This document shows, piece after piece, positions 1 through 12,591 of a stretch of DNA of 64,000 bases. Where the stretch lies: the NCBI GenBank assembly GCA_037389465.1, contig JAZARR010000167.1, positions 1,302,001 through 1,366,000 of the forward strand, read 5' to 3'. Each line of letters begins with the position of its first letter. Positions within the stretch are counted from its first letter, which is position 1. The notes below the pieces were generated by a model. The model did no database searches. It was not told the DNA's origin and worked only from the letters and a program-made list of their open reading frames with translations. The translations under genes and the position numbers were made by a program. This DNA is from Baylisascaris procyonis (taxonomy: Eukaryota > Nematoda > Chromadorea > Rhabditida > Ascarididae).

Positions 1-1569
1 ATAAACTTGACAGTAAACTTGTGCTTATATGAGTGAAATATGTGATCGAAATTCCACACATTACATGAGCGTTACCTTGTCTACCTTATTAAGGCCTGAA
101 CGATTACTTCTAGAAACATGATAGAAACATTCACTAATATAAATGCTGGTGGGTTATTGGTTATAGATGAAGTGGAAACTAACATGGAAAAGGAAACAAC
201 CTATTAAAAGAGTTTTTATTGGTTATTGGTTATAGATGGAAAAAATTTATTATGCCTGACAAGTGCCACACGAATTAGTTCCTAAGGATCCTACCATATA
301 TTTTTTAAGCCTCATTTTATATCCCTAGATAATTTATTCTTCTGCATAAATATGCCCTTCCCCTGCGCTTTATTTATTTATTTATTTATTCATCTGGTGC
401 CTTAAACAGGGAAATATATACACAAATATACATGAAAGGCATAAAATAATCCAAGAAGGGCAATAAAACATCATCGATGCATGATCGATGGCTAATTTAC
501 CGATTGCAGAAACGAGCTGAAAGTAGAAAATATAAAAAATAAATTGCGAAACGACTATCGCAAAAATGGCAACAATACGGAACTCGAAAACATGAAACTT
601 CAAATAGAATGATTTAAGCATCTCACAAAAATTTTCAATATTATTTGCTTTTACGATATTCATAGGAAGAGATTACAAGTAAGCACAACAACATAATAAA
701 AAATATTCAAAACATTGTTTGTGACATTTGTTTTCCTGGCTAGAGGATATTCACTCCGCACCGTTCACTTTCAAAGATTCCCTCGAAGACTAGAGAGCCG
801 GATATTGCAAAAACTACTCACAATCATGAAATAGATGATCAAATCAAATTTCGAGTTTAATAATATTCCAGAAATTGCAGGTTAACGATTTTCATACAGT
901 AATAACGGTGGGTAAGAGCTAAAAGGTAAGCTTGGAAGAGCTCCTTATCAATAAAGTGCTCTTTAATATTTTCAAGAAGTACAATACAGCAATGAGATAA
1001 CAAGACCAAATGGAGTGCAATATTTTTGAATAAGCTGGCAATACGCAATGAAAGTTTTACGGCGATGTTCAAGAAATTTGTGCTGCAATGCACTGCGAAT
1101 GCCATTTGCAATTCTAGGTGATCTTTTTTTGGCAGCGAAGGAATACTACAACGTTGAAGGAAAATTCGAATCAATTCTGGCATGAAGTTCACTTATACCT
1201 ACAATTGCGAACACCAATATCACCTATACCGAATTTCAGGAAGTATTTATATCTGGTATTCCCTGAATACTATCGCACTATATCACGGGGAACGCCGAAT
1301 TACCATAAATTTGGCATAAATTTATGGTCAAAATTACAATTTTTATAGGCGTATACAATTTTCTAGTTTATTTGTGCTCAAATAGTTGCCTATACAGATA
1401 TAGCAGGATATACACATTGATTGGCGCATGTGATGATGGATTAAAGATGTCAGCGGTAGAGAAAATTAATCTAGAGAGGAAATTCGCTTTTATTTATTCA
1501 ATGATCAATTGCTATAATACGTCCGCAATCATGGGTAATACGAATATGAGTGTAAAATGTTATCATTTC

Positions 1570-1655
1570 GGCTGGAAGAACATAAACTGCCCGGATGGAA
1601 GGACATAAATTACCCAGTCAGAATATAAATTACCCGGCTGGAAGGACATAAATCC
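1570..1655. repeat. Degenerate short tandem repeat (about 20-23 bp unit)
   Basis: Four consecutive imperfect copies share the core GGAAGGACATAAATTACCC. Successive copies begin at the GGCTGGAAGAAC, GGATGGAAGGAC, GTCAGAATAT and GGCTGGAAGGAC positions. The unit is not a multiple of three and lies in no recognised gene. Confidence 0.6.
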
Positions 1656-3599
1656 ACTCCACCTGTTTCTTTTTTCCTCTTGATGCAACTTACAAAATGG
1701 CCAATATGACCAATCGGACAAATTCCCTTGCATAAACAATTTGTGCTATTTCATGACACAATACCTGATGATCAACAATTGAAAAACGAGATTTTCAATG
1801 ATTGTGTAAATGAAGAGCATAATCACTGAAAATGATTGCTCATTGCTTTGGGCATCAGCATGAACCGTCGCTGCTGGATGAAGAACGTTTATGCAGGAAT
1901 GACCTCAAGAAATACCATTCGCTAATATCAAACGAATGCTTATAACGGTGAATTTTGGGATATTGGTTGAAGAATTCATCCCACCCAATTCCGGATTGAG
2001 ATGAATTAACATGAGGCCGAAAATCAGTCACATTTGAAACGAATTATGCATAGTGACTTAATCCGACAAAATAAACAACTGAGGTCCTCAGATTTTCAGA
2101 ACCCTGAAATCTGAAATGATCCTGAAATGCATCCTCAGAATGTGAAGTGAAAACTACCTCCCCTAATATCTCCTTCGGGAATACGTCGGTTTTTAGTGAA
2201 CAGAATGGAATTCCATTTCCTATCGCATTTCCAAAAAACATAAAGTATAGGAAAAAACAAAGGAATCGCGACATTTTCTAGATTTTAGGGAGATCTTCCT
2301 GAAGAAATGGATTGCATTATTTTTTCACACCGGCTCAACGAGATAGAAAAGACTTGACAGGGAAACTCATATGGTGGTTGGATTGTCGAATGAAATTGTA
2401 TTGATAAAATAAAACTATAATTTTAGCATTAGGAATTGGTTATAACTATTAACATAAAAAATAAAACTGCTCAAAATTGACTGCTTTAAATATTTGATGT
2501 TTAGTAAATAATTTAGTAACTACCAAATGTAGAGGTGAAAGAATTAATGTGTGGTTGTTTCGAGAAGGAGAAAAAGAATTGCCGAATTGTGATGCGGTAT
2601 GGAATCGAAGACATAATGAATCTAAATAAAATGAAATTTCTCGTCAACGAAGACATGCCCATCTCAGCACTTCAACGTGATTTGTCTTTAAGGATCGGCG
2701 ACAATACACCTAATGCCGATAAACGATGCATACCCGGTTTAAATACCTAGACAAATGGGCCTCTTCAAATCGCTTTTTTCTAATATGAAATGAACTATTG
2801 ACGTTAGCTTTCCAACAAATACCGTATTGCCTCGAACAAAACCCCTCTCAACAATAAATCTCCTGCAAAAAGTTTCACAAAAAAAAATTCATTTTCGATT
2901 TACTAAAAAACAGAGGAAAACTCTAACTTGGGGAACTTAGCTTGAGGCAATGTGATTTGATTCTCACAGTCATAACAAGAGAACGATATGAGCGGTATAG
3001 CGATCAATAGCCATAGAGTAAACGATTTAATGCAGCATGTTATTCAATTAGCACTTCGATTTCAACGAAGCCTAAAATATAGACTCCGAACTTCAATTCT
3101 GTAAGCAACAGCCGATTCTTGTCACCTTCGACTCTGAAGGATCAGCGAACTTTTTGATTATGATTCTTTCTAGAGCAAAGATTCGACTCCTTGTAGCCAA
3201 CTCTTCTGTAGACGCTCAAGAATCGACAACCGCTCGCTTGAAACTTAAGGAAATAGCGCATCAAGAAACGCCCGCTAACGAAGCACATAGCATGCAAGTG
3301 AAGAAATGCTGCAAGCGAAAGCCCTCAAAAATGAGTCTTTTTTTTTGCCAAATGGAATTGACATCGCGCAATACCTCATCACCTGGCTGACTCTAAGAAA
3401 GTGCAATACTGCACACATGATGCCTATATTCACCATAAGGCTGTCAATAAGTAAGGCTGACACGAATGCAATCAATGTGCTCTACTTGGAACAGAAAAGA
3501 AAAAACAGCAATTCGCAACATTTCGGCAATAAATATAAATGAATAAAAATGTTTTCAACGAATATCGAGCATAAAGTTAAATGAAATGGACATCTTTAA

Positions 3600-3860
3600 G
3601 CCCATAGACCAGAGAGGATAAAAACCGGTTGGTTGGAGACACACCTAGTCAACCGTAGACGCATATATGTTTGGAATGGCGATCAATAGAAGCGAGATGC
3701 GCAAACACTGCGAGTCGGCCAGCTCACCCGTTGAGATGGACAACGGCTGTGAACAGCGATGCGCCCACACCTCAGGGGGCATTCCCTTGGCCCGCCCAGA
3801 ACGCACCCATTGACCTCGATGGGCAATGGATACAACAATTCATATGTTTCGACACATCAG
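3600..3860. other. GC-richer patch, possible decayed coding or transposon sequence
   Basis: This stretch is visibly richer in G+C than its A+T-rich surroundings and carries a 73-codon plus-strand open stretch (3671-3892) rich in Pro, Ala, Trp and Cys codons. No domain was recognised, and stops flank it in all frames. It could be a fragment of a mobile element or an unrecognised exon; the sequence alone does not decide. Confidence 0.25.
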
Positions 3861-6800
3861 TCAGTGGCGTTAGCAATATCAACGTTTATTAATTTAGGTT
3901 ATATTATCCTATAAATATGAATTGCACGAAGTCAGGTAAACTTTACTTCCTCTCAAGCCGAACAACAGTGAGTGGACTCGTCCTCATCGAACAAGAAGGT
4001 GATTAGCGTAAGCTCTAACTTACACTCGACCTTGCAACCGGAAGTGGGAGCACAATGAAGAGACAATCGTAATGAATGCTTTATTGATTAAAATGAATCA
4101 AGTTAAATAAAAATTAGTTGTGCACCTGTTTCAATGACAACTAGCACAAAAAGACGCCATTTGGTTTGAAACAATTCAATAGTATTTGCCTAAAGCATAT
4201 GTTCGCATATGTTACTTTTGCATACAGGTAGGGAACCTGTTTGTATTGTGCAATACACGGGTACTCAGCTATTGGATGTGAAGAAACGAATTCAATCATA
4301 AACCTGCATTATGTTATACTTGTATATGTCCCATATTATGGACTGTCGTAGTGGTCAGACTGATGTAAAAATATAAGATAGATATAGAAGGGTGAGTATG
4401 ATAATAACGAATTGATAAGCACTGATTGCATCCCCCTGTTTCTTTTGTAGTGTTTGCAAAATGGAGTGACTTAATATTACAAACTTTAATCTTTCTACGC
4501 CAAAAAATTCGAAAAAATTCACCCAACCTAAACGCAGCTTGAATATCGGCTGTCGTTTTTTTAATTCCCGAGGTTTAAATATTTCTCAAGTCTATTTTCC
4601 GAAAAAGTAGATAAACATATAATTAAACGAAACTCAGAGCTAAGAGCTTTATGCTTTTTTTTTCAACTTTTTCAAAAGAATTTATAGTCATGTAGGGAAT
4701 TTTTCAATTCTTGTTATAAAAGTAAAACGAATATAGACCAAGGATGCAAACTATATCGTGCAAGAGATAAGTGGTAGAAAAATGCCACAAAGGAATAAAA
4801 TCAGCCGCCTGAAATTCCTTTCTTGGCTAAAGGATCGATGCATACTTGGGCAGGAACGTAATCGACGAGGTACTTACATTGAACATAACTTGTAAATCAT
4901 GTCTTAAGGTATATAATGAGCTGTCATGTTCACACCTTTACTAAGAATCCTATTACCTCCCACTATGTCCACAAATATAATTGGAATAGAATTAATTATT
5001 CGTATATAACATAAAATAAGAAAAACAACAATAATTGCAACAATAGTAATACTACATAGAAAAAGTAAAAGTAAAACATCAGTAATGAATAAAATGGGTT
5101 ATAGTAAAATAGTGTAATAAACAGAAGCAGTAATAGTAAAACAGTAATAATAAACAAAAAGTGTAAAAAACAGCAATAATAATCCAGGAATTAACAAATG
5201 AAACGGACAGGGAGCGTTGGATCGTAAGAAAGGTTAGCTAAACGTATGTAATAATAATAATAATAATGAGCATTTATTTAGAGTAAATAAATTGGAATAC
5301 AGGAAAATTCCGGAAATGAACACTGATATGAACATTGAAATGGAACAGAAAAGAGAACAGCAATACACAATTGGTAAGACACAGAAGAGAATGAAAGAAG
5401 CGAAAAAAAAAACAGGAATTTACTCACACGTTAAGGGAAGTTGCAATTGAATTAAAAGTGGATGAGAGGAAGCTGTTTGGCATTCATTATCTGAGAAGCC
5501 AGTAATCTACCAATTCTCTTTTCAAAAAACAGGAAGCTATTAACAAATTTACAGCTTTGCTTTAAAGGTCTTTTCCAATAGTTAATTAAATAGTACGTCG
5601 AAGAATTTGAGGTGACGCATTCCACATGTTCTTCCTGTGATTGGAAATTACGTTGGAGTTCCGTTTACAAAAATTATCAAAACGGACATGAATCTGTATG
5701 GACGAATCCGAATATGATCCCCTAGAAGATGCATAGATATGTTGTGGATTCCCTGAATTCAAGGATTTCAAGCTTTATTCAATTTGAGGTGTTCAAATAT
5801 TTTGCTTTATTTTTTATAAATATGTCTTTAAAAAAACGATTCCGCTAGAAGCAAATAAAATTTTGAAACTGTTTCATTAATGCATGAAAACGATGTAATT
5901 AAACGCAATGAGGATGAACGAACTGAAATTTGGTAGTGAGCATATCGAACGTTACATCATTATTTCTGCTGTTCCCTCAACCACATCACCTTCACCTCCA
6001 ACCCCCCCCCCCCTCCCCAAATTCTTCGTTCGAATATGACAAAACTATGCGACATTCCACCTAAAATTAAAACTGCGATGTCACCGTCTTTCTAAATATG
6101 TGAGCAGGATTCATGACATACGAAAGATTTTCTAACCCTTCCGCTCTCCCCTTGACATACGAAACCTTTCCTTCCCAAATCTGTCAAGTTCAACTAGGTA
6201 TCACCCAAGCAAACTGTAAGCGAGCGATCGTCATTTCCTGCCAGATGCTTGCTTATGTTTTCTCTCTTTTTCTTCCACCATTAACCATCGTTCTCAAGTC
6301 TATAATCTCCGATTCATATACGTCATAATACGTCACAACCATTCGTATAGACTAATTTTATTCAGCTGCATTATTAGCAATTACCGCAACGAAGCGTGTT
6401 TGATCTAAGAGCGGTCCTAAAAAATGAGAGTTGGTATAATAACCTATAGAATTTTTCAAAAAGCGAAAAATAAATAAACAAACAAATAAATAAATAAACA
6501 ATTGAAATTGCGGCTAAAATTCCATGAATAAAATTTTGATGTGATTATAAATAAATCGTTTACTTGAAATTCCAGTCGTAAATAGGTGAAAAAACATAAC
6601 TGAGGAATAAGGAAATAGAACATAGAACTTAGTAGATTGTGTTCACTGAGGCACTATCAATTCACCATTAAATGCAACGATTTGAATGCTTCGATGAGTA
6701 CGGCCTTTTTTTTTTTTTTTTTGCAATCAAGGGAAACGTGCTTCATAGTGGGAAAAAACTAACGACTCCACAATTCCTGATTTTTGGACCCATGTTATGG

Positions 6801-7499
6801 CCACCTTTCTCATACTTTTATGCGAATTATCAAGGTGAGATGTACGCTGAGATGTATGCAGTACGATTCGATGCTTCCAACATAGAGCATGGATTATCAT
6901 TCTTTGGCCCTTGTTGATTTTCTTCGTTATTCTCCAGCCCCCCCCCCCCCATCCAAAAAAAGCAAAAAAAGCTTCCCTCGGGAAAAATGTTCAGTTAACT
7001 TTGGCGATGCATTGCGCACTTCTTCATTGTCTAACTATTTTATTTGTTTTCTTTATACTCCCCTTCCCTCCCCCGGGTACTTCATTGTCATTCCTCATAT
7101 TCTTCTCTAACCAGGAAAAAGTCCTCCTCACCCGTTTACTAACCTTAAAGATACTCTGAAGCAACATCCCTTTCATCATATCCTCTCATGAATTCATGAA
7201 TAAACTTCAGGACATGATCACCACAACCTCTTAATAATGGATCGCCAGTGATTTTCTCACACAGCTACATAGCCCTCCGCTCTGCCTTTTCCTATTATTT
7301 TTCAGACAACTGAGTTTGAAAGTGCATAGTAATTCCAAAGGATTATTAAAGTGGGCAAAGGACATAAAAAAAAGTTCAACTGCTCGACTTTCTGATACCA
7401 CAAATATTCAAAGAAAAAAAACCTTTATTCTCATCGAAACAAAGAAATAACACACTGAGATATGGATGAAGATGGTTTGTAAAGGACGAAAAAAGGTTG

Positions 7500-8290
7500 G
7501 CATTACATCGTTTATACGATTCACAGTCGGAATAAGCTCTAAATCAAAACGCAGCCGATGCGGTACTATAGTTCAGGAAGGATCCACTTAGCAAGCTTGA
7601 AATAATGTGCACCTTAAAACGGAAAAAAACCGTTGCGAAGCACCCACAGATGGGCCAAAGCGTTTTAAACACGACCTTAATGACAGCTGTTCGGTACGAT
7701 ATGAACTAGTGGAATTTGCGCTATTCGGTGTCATTGTCAAGTATGATAGGACCCGAAGTTGGGCATAGCATTTCAGGGCGCACGCTTTTGACTATATATC
7801 GAAGCGTGAGAAAAATTAGTTCAATGGTGCTAAGTGAGCGGACCTGTTGGAGCTGTCTTCCACCACTTCACTTGTCGTAGAGATTCCCAAGACTTGCATT
7901 TCGGGTAAGATGCCCCGGAAGAAGACCAACCTTACGCGTGCCAGTATTCTTAAGTGGGAGGCTCCTTTCCCTTTATAGCCTTATCGGCAACAACTGCGCG
8001 CTTCGCACAAACTAAAACATCCCTCAAAATATACTGCGAAGCAATAAATGAGAATGCAAATTGACGGTAAAGGTAGAGATGATCCCATCTGGAAAACTTC
8101 CATCAGCGAGTATTTTGAGCGCTTTCGTTAAGACATACTTCGGCGGCTTTTAATGATGGTTGTATGAAGGATGCAGGTGGACGGTGTACACTAGTTTATT
8201 CACACGCGGTGCAACCGGACTGCAGTCTGTTATGCAGTAATGTAAAAGCCTCCCGCCAACCAGTCATCAACTTCTTTTTTCATTAACGGT
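7500..8290. other. GC-richer patch, possible decayed mobile element
   Basis: About 0.8 kb of locally higher G+C with few homopolymer runs, unlike the surrounding intergenic DNA. All six frames are interrupted. Short coding-like fragments appear on the plus strand, for example around 7905-8000, but none matches a family I recognise. It ends just before the 3' end of the CCDC115-like gene. Confidence 0.25.
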
Positions 8291-8338
8291 CGTAATTCAT
8301 GTCCTAAGGCATATTTTCCAGTGCATTATAGACTTAAA

Positions 8339-10202
8339 TTACGCATTTACGTGACAATATTCATCCATTTTCACAGGTAAACATTCATGATTTAGTTCTC
8401 CTCTCAGTGTGTTATATTGCATTATAACGTGAAATAACTCACTTCTAACACTCGCAATACGACATGCTAAATGAATTGAACGTCTTATATCACTACGTGC
8501 TGCTTTGGCGCTATTTGGTTCAAGTACACCAAAAGGTCGGAATATGGTACCACGAATGGAATTGTCAATTGATTTTTTATTTGTTGTCGATTCCATCGTC
8601 GATCTCATTCGTTTCCTAATCGTTTCCGGTGATCGTTTGCTAACTGTATCGTTATTGCATTCCGCCATTGAAAACTTTCCTTTTTCATCGACATCAATGC
8701 TGTAAATATTTTTAACATCAGGTCCGCCTGAAATTCTACATATTACCATATCAAACATTTCCGTTTCGAGAACCAAATTTCATGAGATCGCATTTGATTA
8801 CATTCCTAACTCAAAATCATTTTCGCTTATATTTACAACAAGAGGGAATCTTTGTATGTAAAAATACAAAAACAACGTACCAAAATCATGGAAGAATCGA
8901 CAAGAATCTTCGAGAAAGTCAACGCTTGGTTTGACATTTACTGATATTTTTTTAAAGTAAATTATGAAAGATAACAAAGTATAAAAGCTTATCAACAGAT
9001 ATAGCCAAGGTAACGTTTAATGCCATCCTTACTTTTGGGTAAATGTAAGATTCTGGAAATTGATGAAAAAAAAGTTTAAAACGAAAAAAAAAACGAATGG
9101 AAAGGACAGCAACATTGAGCGAAATGAACGAATGAAAACTTTTCAAGATGTCAATGTGAATAACTTTTGACGTTGAATGATCTTCATTGTCGACTAGATA
9201 GTCTGAGTCTCATGTGATGGAATGCTAAAATTTTTGGGGTCTGAAACACTCATAAAAAAGATTTATTAAAGTGGGAAAAAGGGATCCGTGCAGGTGAGAT
9301 ATGAGATGCTTACCTGAAATCCAATACAGCCTTATGTCCGTGAATTTCTTCAGAATATTGCAACACCTTTCCTTATTAGTAAGGTACCGATATGAACAAT
9401 ATAAACAAATCAATAATTTAAAACAAAACGAAATAGATAGAATAGTCTGCAAATTTTTGAATTTAAAAAAAAATTTTTTTAATATGTTCTTATTCGTTTG
9501 ATTTATTAGTGGTGTTCGATAATTTCTACAGTAATCGCCAAGGGTATCGGAAGTATACCGTATCGTTGATTGCATTTCTCTGTTATCGATCATCGCTGCA
9601 CTTGCATTCGAAATCCCGACAAGCGATCTACAACGCAAATTTACGTTTTTTCAGGATACCAGTGTTGTACGAAAAATTGATGCATTTCAATGAGAGTTAG
9701 CTAACGATGCAAACGCTACCGTAACGCAAAAATAAACGCTCAGGGTTTATGAAAGCTACAAAATACGATCGACGTTCTTAGCCTTAGAGAGTATGTAAAT
9801 TCACTTTGGTGATGAAACCAAACATTACTGATAAAAAGTTTCTTAAAATTTTGTCTTTGCTTTCAATGACTTATAAATGCGGCTAATGGCTGCATTTTAT
9901 ATAATGAAACCTTGCGAATGCTAAATGAAAGCGGCTGTTTCTAGCGCACATAAGAATGCTTCTTTCATCAAACGTTTTTGAAACAAAGAAAATAGAGAAA
10001 AAATATTGGACTTCTATTTATCCTTTTTCCGTGGAATTCAGCATAAATCCAGCATTTTTCAATGCACAAACTTTGTCTTCGAGAGATTGAAACGAAAACT
10101 GTCGAGTGTCTTCTGCAGTTCAAAGTTCAAGCTGAAGAACTCCGATAGGATGCGTAGCTTCTGTAATGCCAATTCGTTTAATTTTCTCTCGATTTCCTTC
10201 AT
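8339..10202 (-). CDS. CCDC115: CCDC115/Vma22-like V-ATPase assembly factor
   Basis: Three-exon minus-strand model: 10202-10072, 9627-9559, 8735-8339 (TAA at 8341-8339), phases 2/2, 597 nt, about 198 aa (human 180). Residues 1-43 form a helical segment (MKEIERKLNELALQK...) followed by SKTKSLVGIS, which parallels the LAKARYxMGxxSVG part of CCDC115. The C-terminal exon carries RPFGVLEPNSAKAARSDIRR and then a long helix, matching the diagnostic WFGILVPxSLRQAQxSF block. The family (yeast Vma22) acts with TMEM199/Vma12 at the ER-Golgi to assemble the V0 sector of the V-ATPase. The linker between blocks is acidic to basic and poorly conserved. The intron 1 donor (AA|GTTTGT) is good. The intron 2 junction is the weakest: TGTAG|A keeps phase, while a nearby TTTCAG at 8730-8728 would need another donor. 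The start was chosen at the ATG opening the helix. An AATGAA poly(A)-like signal lies just downstream on the minus strand. Confidence 0.7.
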
Positions 10203-10993
10203 GATCCACCTCAGTGTGTCGACTGATCGTTCCGATCGTTTGTTGGGAATCAAAAACTTAAAACCGATACTTTTACTTATCCTATCACAACAATTAAACT
10301 TTATTAGATCAACAAGGGCAAAATTCGCTTTTAATTAAAGCAATTGGCAAGTTGTACGATATTTGCAATCAATGAATATCAGATGCATCTACGTTCAAAC
10401 CGAGTTCTCAGGCTTAATTCTGCTACCTTGCTACAACGTCCACAATACTGCCAGTTCCCGTTAATCCTCTCTCCATTTGATACGTTGAACGTTTCGATAG
10501 GTATGATGTGAAGCAATTTTACCTTGCTAGCTGTTATGAATGAATACTAAAATTACGATCACGTTCTATAGGATGAAATTGTCAAAATGCATCCACGTAA
10601 CAATAAAAGTCCCCTTCATCTTTCAAAAAAATTCAATTCAGGTAGAGTGGAAGTATGGTGGTGTAGACCAAATACAGTTACAAAGATTCTTCCCTAAAAC
10701 CGTCTCCTAGCGGATCGCCTCAAATTTAAGGATCCATATGAGCAGTGGACAATTGACTCATAAAATAAAAGCAACAATCAAAAAAGAGAGTAATAACACT
10801 AAAATATGCAAACCTTACAATAAGCTATCCATTTAATGAAAAGGGACTTCAAAATCGAACTCAAACGCGAAAGTTCAACGGGGATTGAAAGAGATAACGC
10901 TACTCAAATAATATAAAAACGCTTTAAAACTAGTGAAAAAGCCCGTTGAAATTCTTTCACGCTATCTTGCATACTCATTCTATTTTCACTTAC

Positions 10994-11265
10994 TTCGGCG
11001 GGAAATGAAGCATCCAGAGCAAAAATCCTACAAATGAAAGAAGTACACGTGATGCGAATCAATAGGTACACAAATGATCGAGAATTGGACGACGACCACA
11101 ACGGAATCTTTCCGAAGGGTTCCATTTATGACTGCAAAATTAAATTTAAAAAAAAAAAACTCTTCAACGAATACAATTGAAATGATTCGAAAGTCAAATA
11201 GAATTGAAAGATTCATTCACTATTCAATCGTCTCACGAAAAATGCGAAGTGCAAATATGCAGAAA
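10994..11265 (-). CDS. Possible small spliced exon chain, function unknown
   Basis: Three short minus-strand segments keep a common frame across plausible splice sites: 11265-11237 (ATCAG acceptor, GTGAGA donor), 11131-11072 (TTTTGCAG acceptor, GTGTAC donor) and 11027-10994 (TTTGTAG acceptor, GTAAGT donor). Together they give about 41 residues, including HKWNPSERFRCGRRPILDHL followed by IFALDASFPAE. No initiating or terminating exon was identified and no family was recognised. The good GTAAGT donor and TTTTGCAG acceptor are the main support. In another frame the middle segment opens with an ATG, so the chain may be coincidental. Confidence 0.2.
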
Positions 11266-12151
11266 CTGATTTCCAAGGTAATTCGGTTACCTTTTTGATA
11301 TTTAAAGGTAATGAGGTAAGATAATAAGACATGAAGAAGACATATTTTCATAGAGATATCAATCTGCTGATCAAAAACATTTCGTTTCAAGATGTCCGCA
11401 ACAGTTAAAACACTGACTTTATTTGAATGACTATCATATAATATATTTCATTACAATAATTATGCAAATAACATTAATGCGTTTATAAATTATAAACCGC
11501 GATGTCTGCCTGCTTCACTGATAAAATAATCTTCATCAGTGCAACTTTACTCATCGGGCCATCCTCCTTCACCCCCCCCCTTCCCCAACAAAAATGACCA
11601 ATGAAAATCATTAACAAATACAGGTTGTTACCTGTGTTTATTACCTGTAGTGAATATGATTGTGTCCTATTCGCATCCAAGCGATCCACGTACTAACGTT
11701 AATTGAAACGACTTCAAAAGCTTCTATCTCATCACCGCTGCATAATCTATTCACTAATAAAGAAGCTCGAATCCATATATAAATAATGGCAAATTACAAT
11801 GTGAGAAAAATATGATGAAGCAATACTCTGCACTAAGGAATTAGAAAGTAATAAATAGTGAATAGGCTCAATTTGGAGGATAAATAAAAATTCTGCCGTT
11901 CCCTCAACCAAAAAGCACTCACGAAACAAACAAATAGAAGCGTTGAATTGGACTTTCAATCCCCATTTTAGGCCATCGACTAGACAATAATAGTATGAAC
12001 TACATCAACAATATCACAGAAATCGCAAAAATTATTGATATTAATAAACTGCGAACTGATAGCGAAGATAATAGCGGTTAAACTCTATATACAAATGAGG
12101 TATTTAGTTATTTTCTACTCCAAAATCTTTTAGCCTTTCTTAGATACTTCG

Positions 12152-12229
12152 GTTATTACAGGATGATATTACAGATTCGATTATTACAGGCGATATTACA
12201 GGTTCGATTATTACAGGTAATATCACAGT
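12152..12229. repeat. Three-copy tandem repeat, about 27 bp unit
   Basis: Unit of the form TTATTACAGG...ATATTACAG.TTCGA repeated almost three times. Each copy contains two TTACAG motifs, which read CTGTAA on the minus strand. It lies about 0.4 kb downstream of the BPNT2 stop codon. Confidence 0.75.
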
Positions 12230-12591
12230 TACGCTGCTAATCTACGGAATAAGACAACTCTATTGCACTCTTTAACTGCTTGAAGTCATATCATTTCAAA
12301 GAAGTTTCGCATCCATTCATTAAACCGACCAAGTCCTGAAATTCGAAAATTCTCTAAACTTTATGAATGCTAAGATGCCACCAACTTTTGAGGCGGAAAG
12401 CTCATAATCATGATGAAGGAAAATATACTCTTTTCAATGAAAAAACAGTCTTAATTAAAGTGAAAATGAGGAGTCCTGACCTCACAACACTTTCCATCTC
12501 TTCCGCTTCCTCCTCATACAAAAATATCCAAACTTAAGTTCAGTTCGCCGTTTGCCATTCCTTCCCAAATGCGAAATTTGTATCCGTCGAT

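Larger units (their letters stand above)
1..8338. other. No confident gene; intergenic sequence with small repeats
   Basis: No recognisable protein family and no convincing splice-linked exon chain was found on either strand. Open stretches are short and of low complexity. One minus-strand ORF (2044-2274) starts with a signal-peptide-like hydrophobic stretch and has a GAG|GTAGTT donor-like site, but no partner exon was found. The stretch contains a short degenerate tandem repeat near 1575-1655, AAT/AATA-type runs near 5252-5268 and 6467-6502, C-runs near 6001-6014 and 6940-6950, and two more GC-rich patches (about 3600-3860 and 7500-8290) described separately. Confidence 0.6.
10203..12591. 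other. Intergenic region between CCDC115-like and BPNT2
   Basis: No recognised gene. It contains a possible three-exon minus-strand splice chain (11265-10994, reported separately), a C-run near 11572-11583, a short ACAGGT/ACCTGT inverted repeat near 11624-11639, and a three-copy tandem repeat (12152-12229). The + strand is A-rich, as in the minus-strand genes on both sides. Confidence 0.5.

Noticed and set aside
2044..2274. Signal-peptide-like minus-strand ORF
   Set aside because: The hydrophobic start and a possible GAG|GTAGTT donor are suggestive, but no following exon or family match was found and T-rich codons readily give such N termini.
8505..8705. Plus-strand ORF within the CCDC115-like last exon
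   Set aside because: It is a shadow on the opposite strand of the conserved C-terminal exon.
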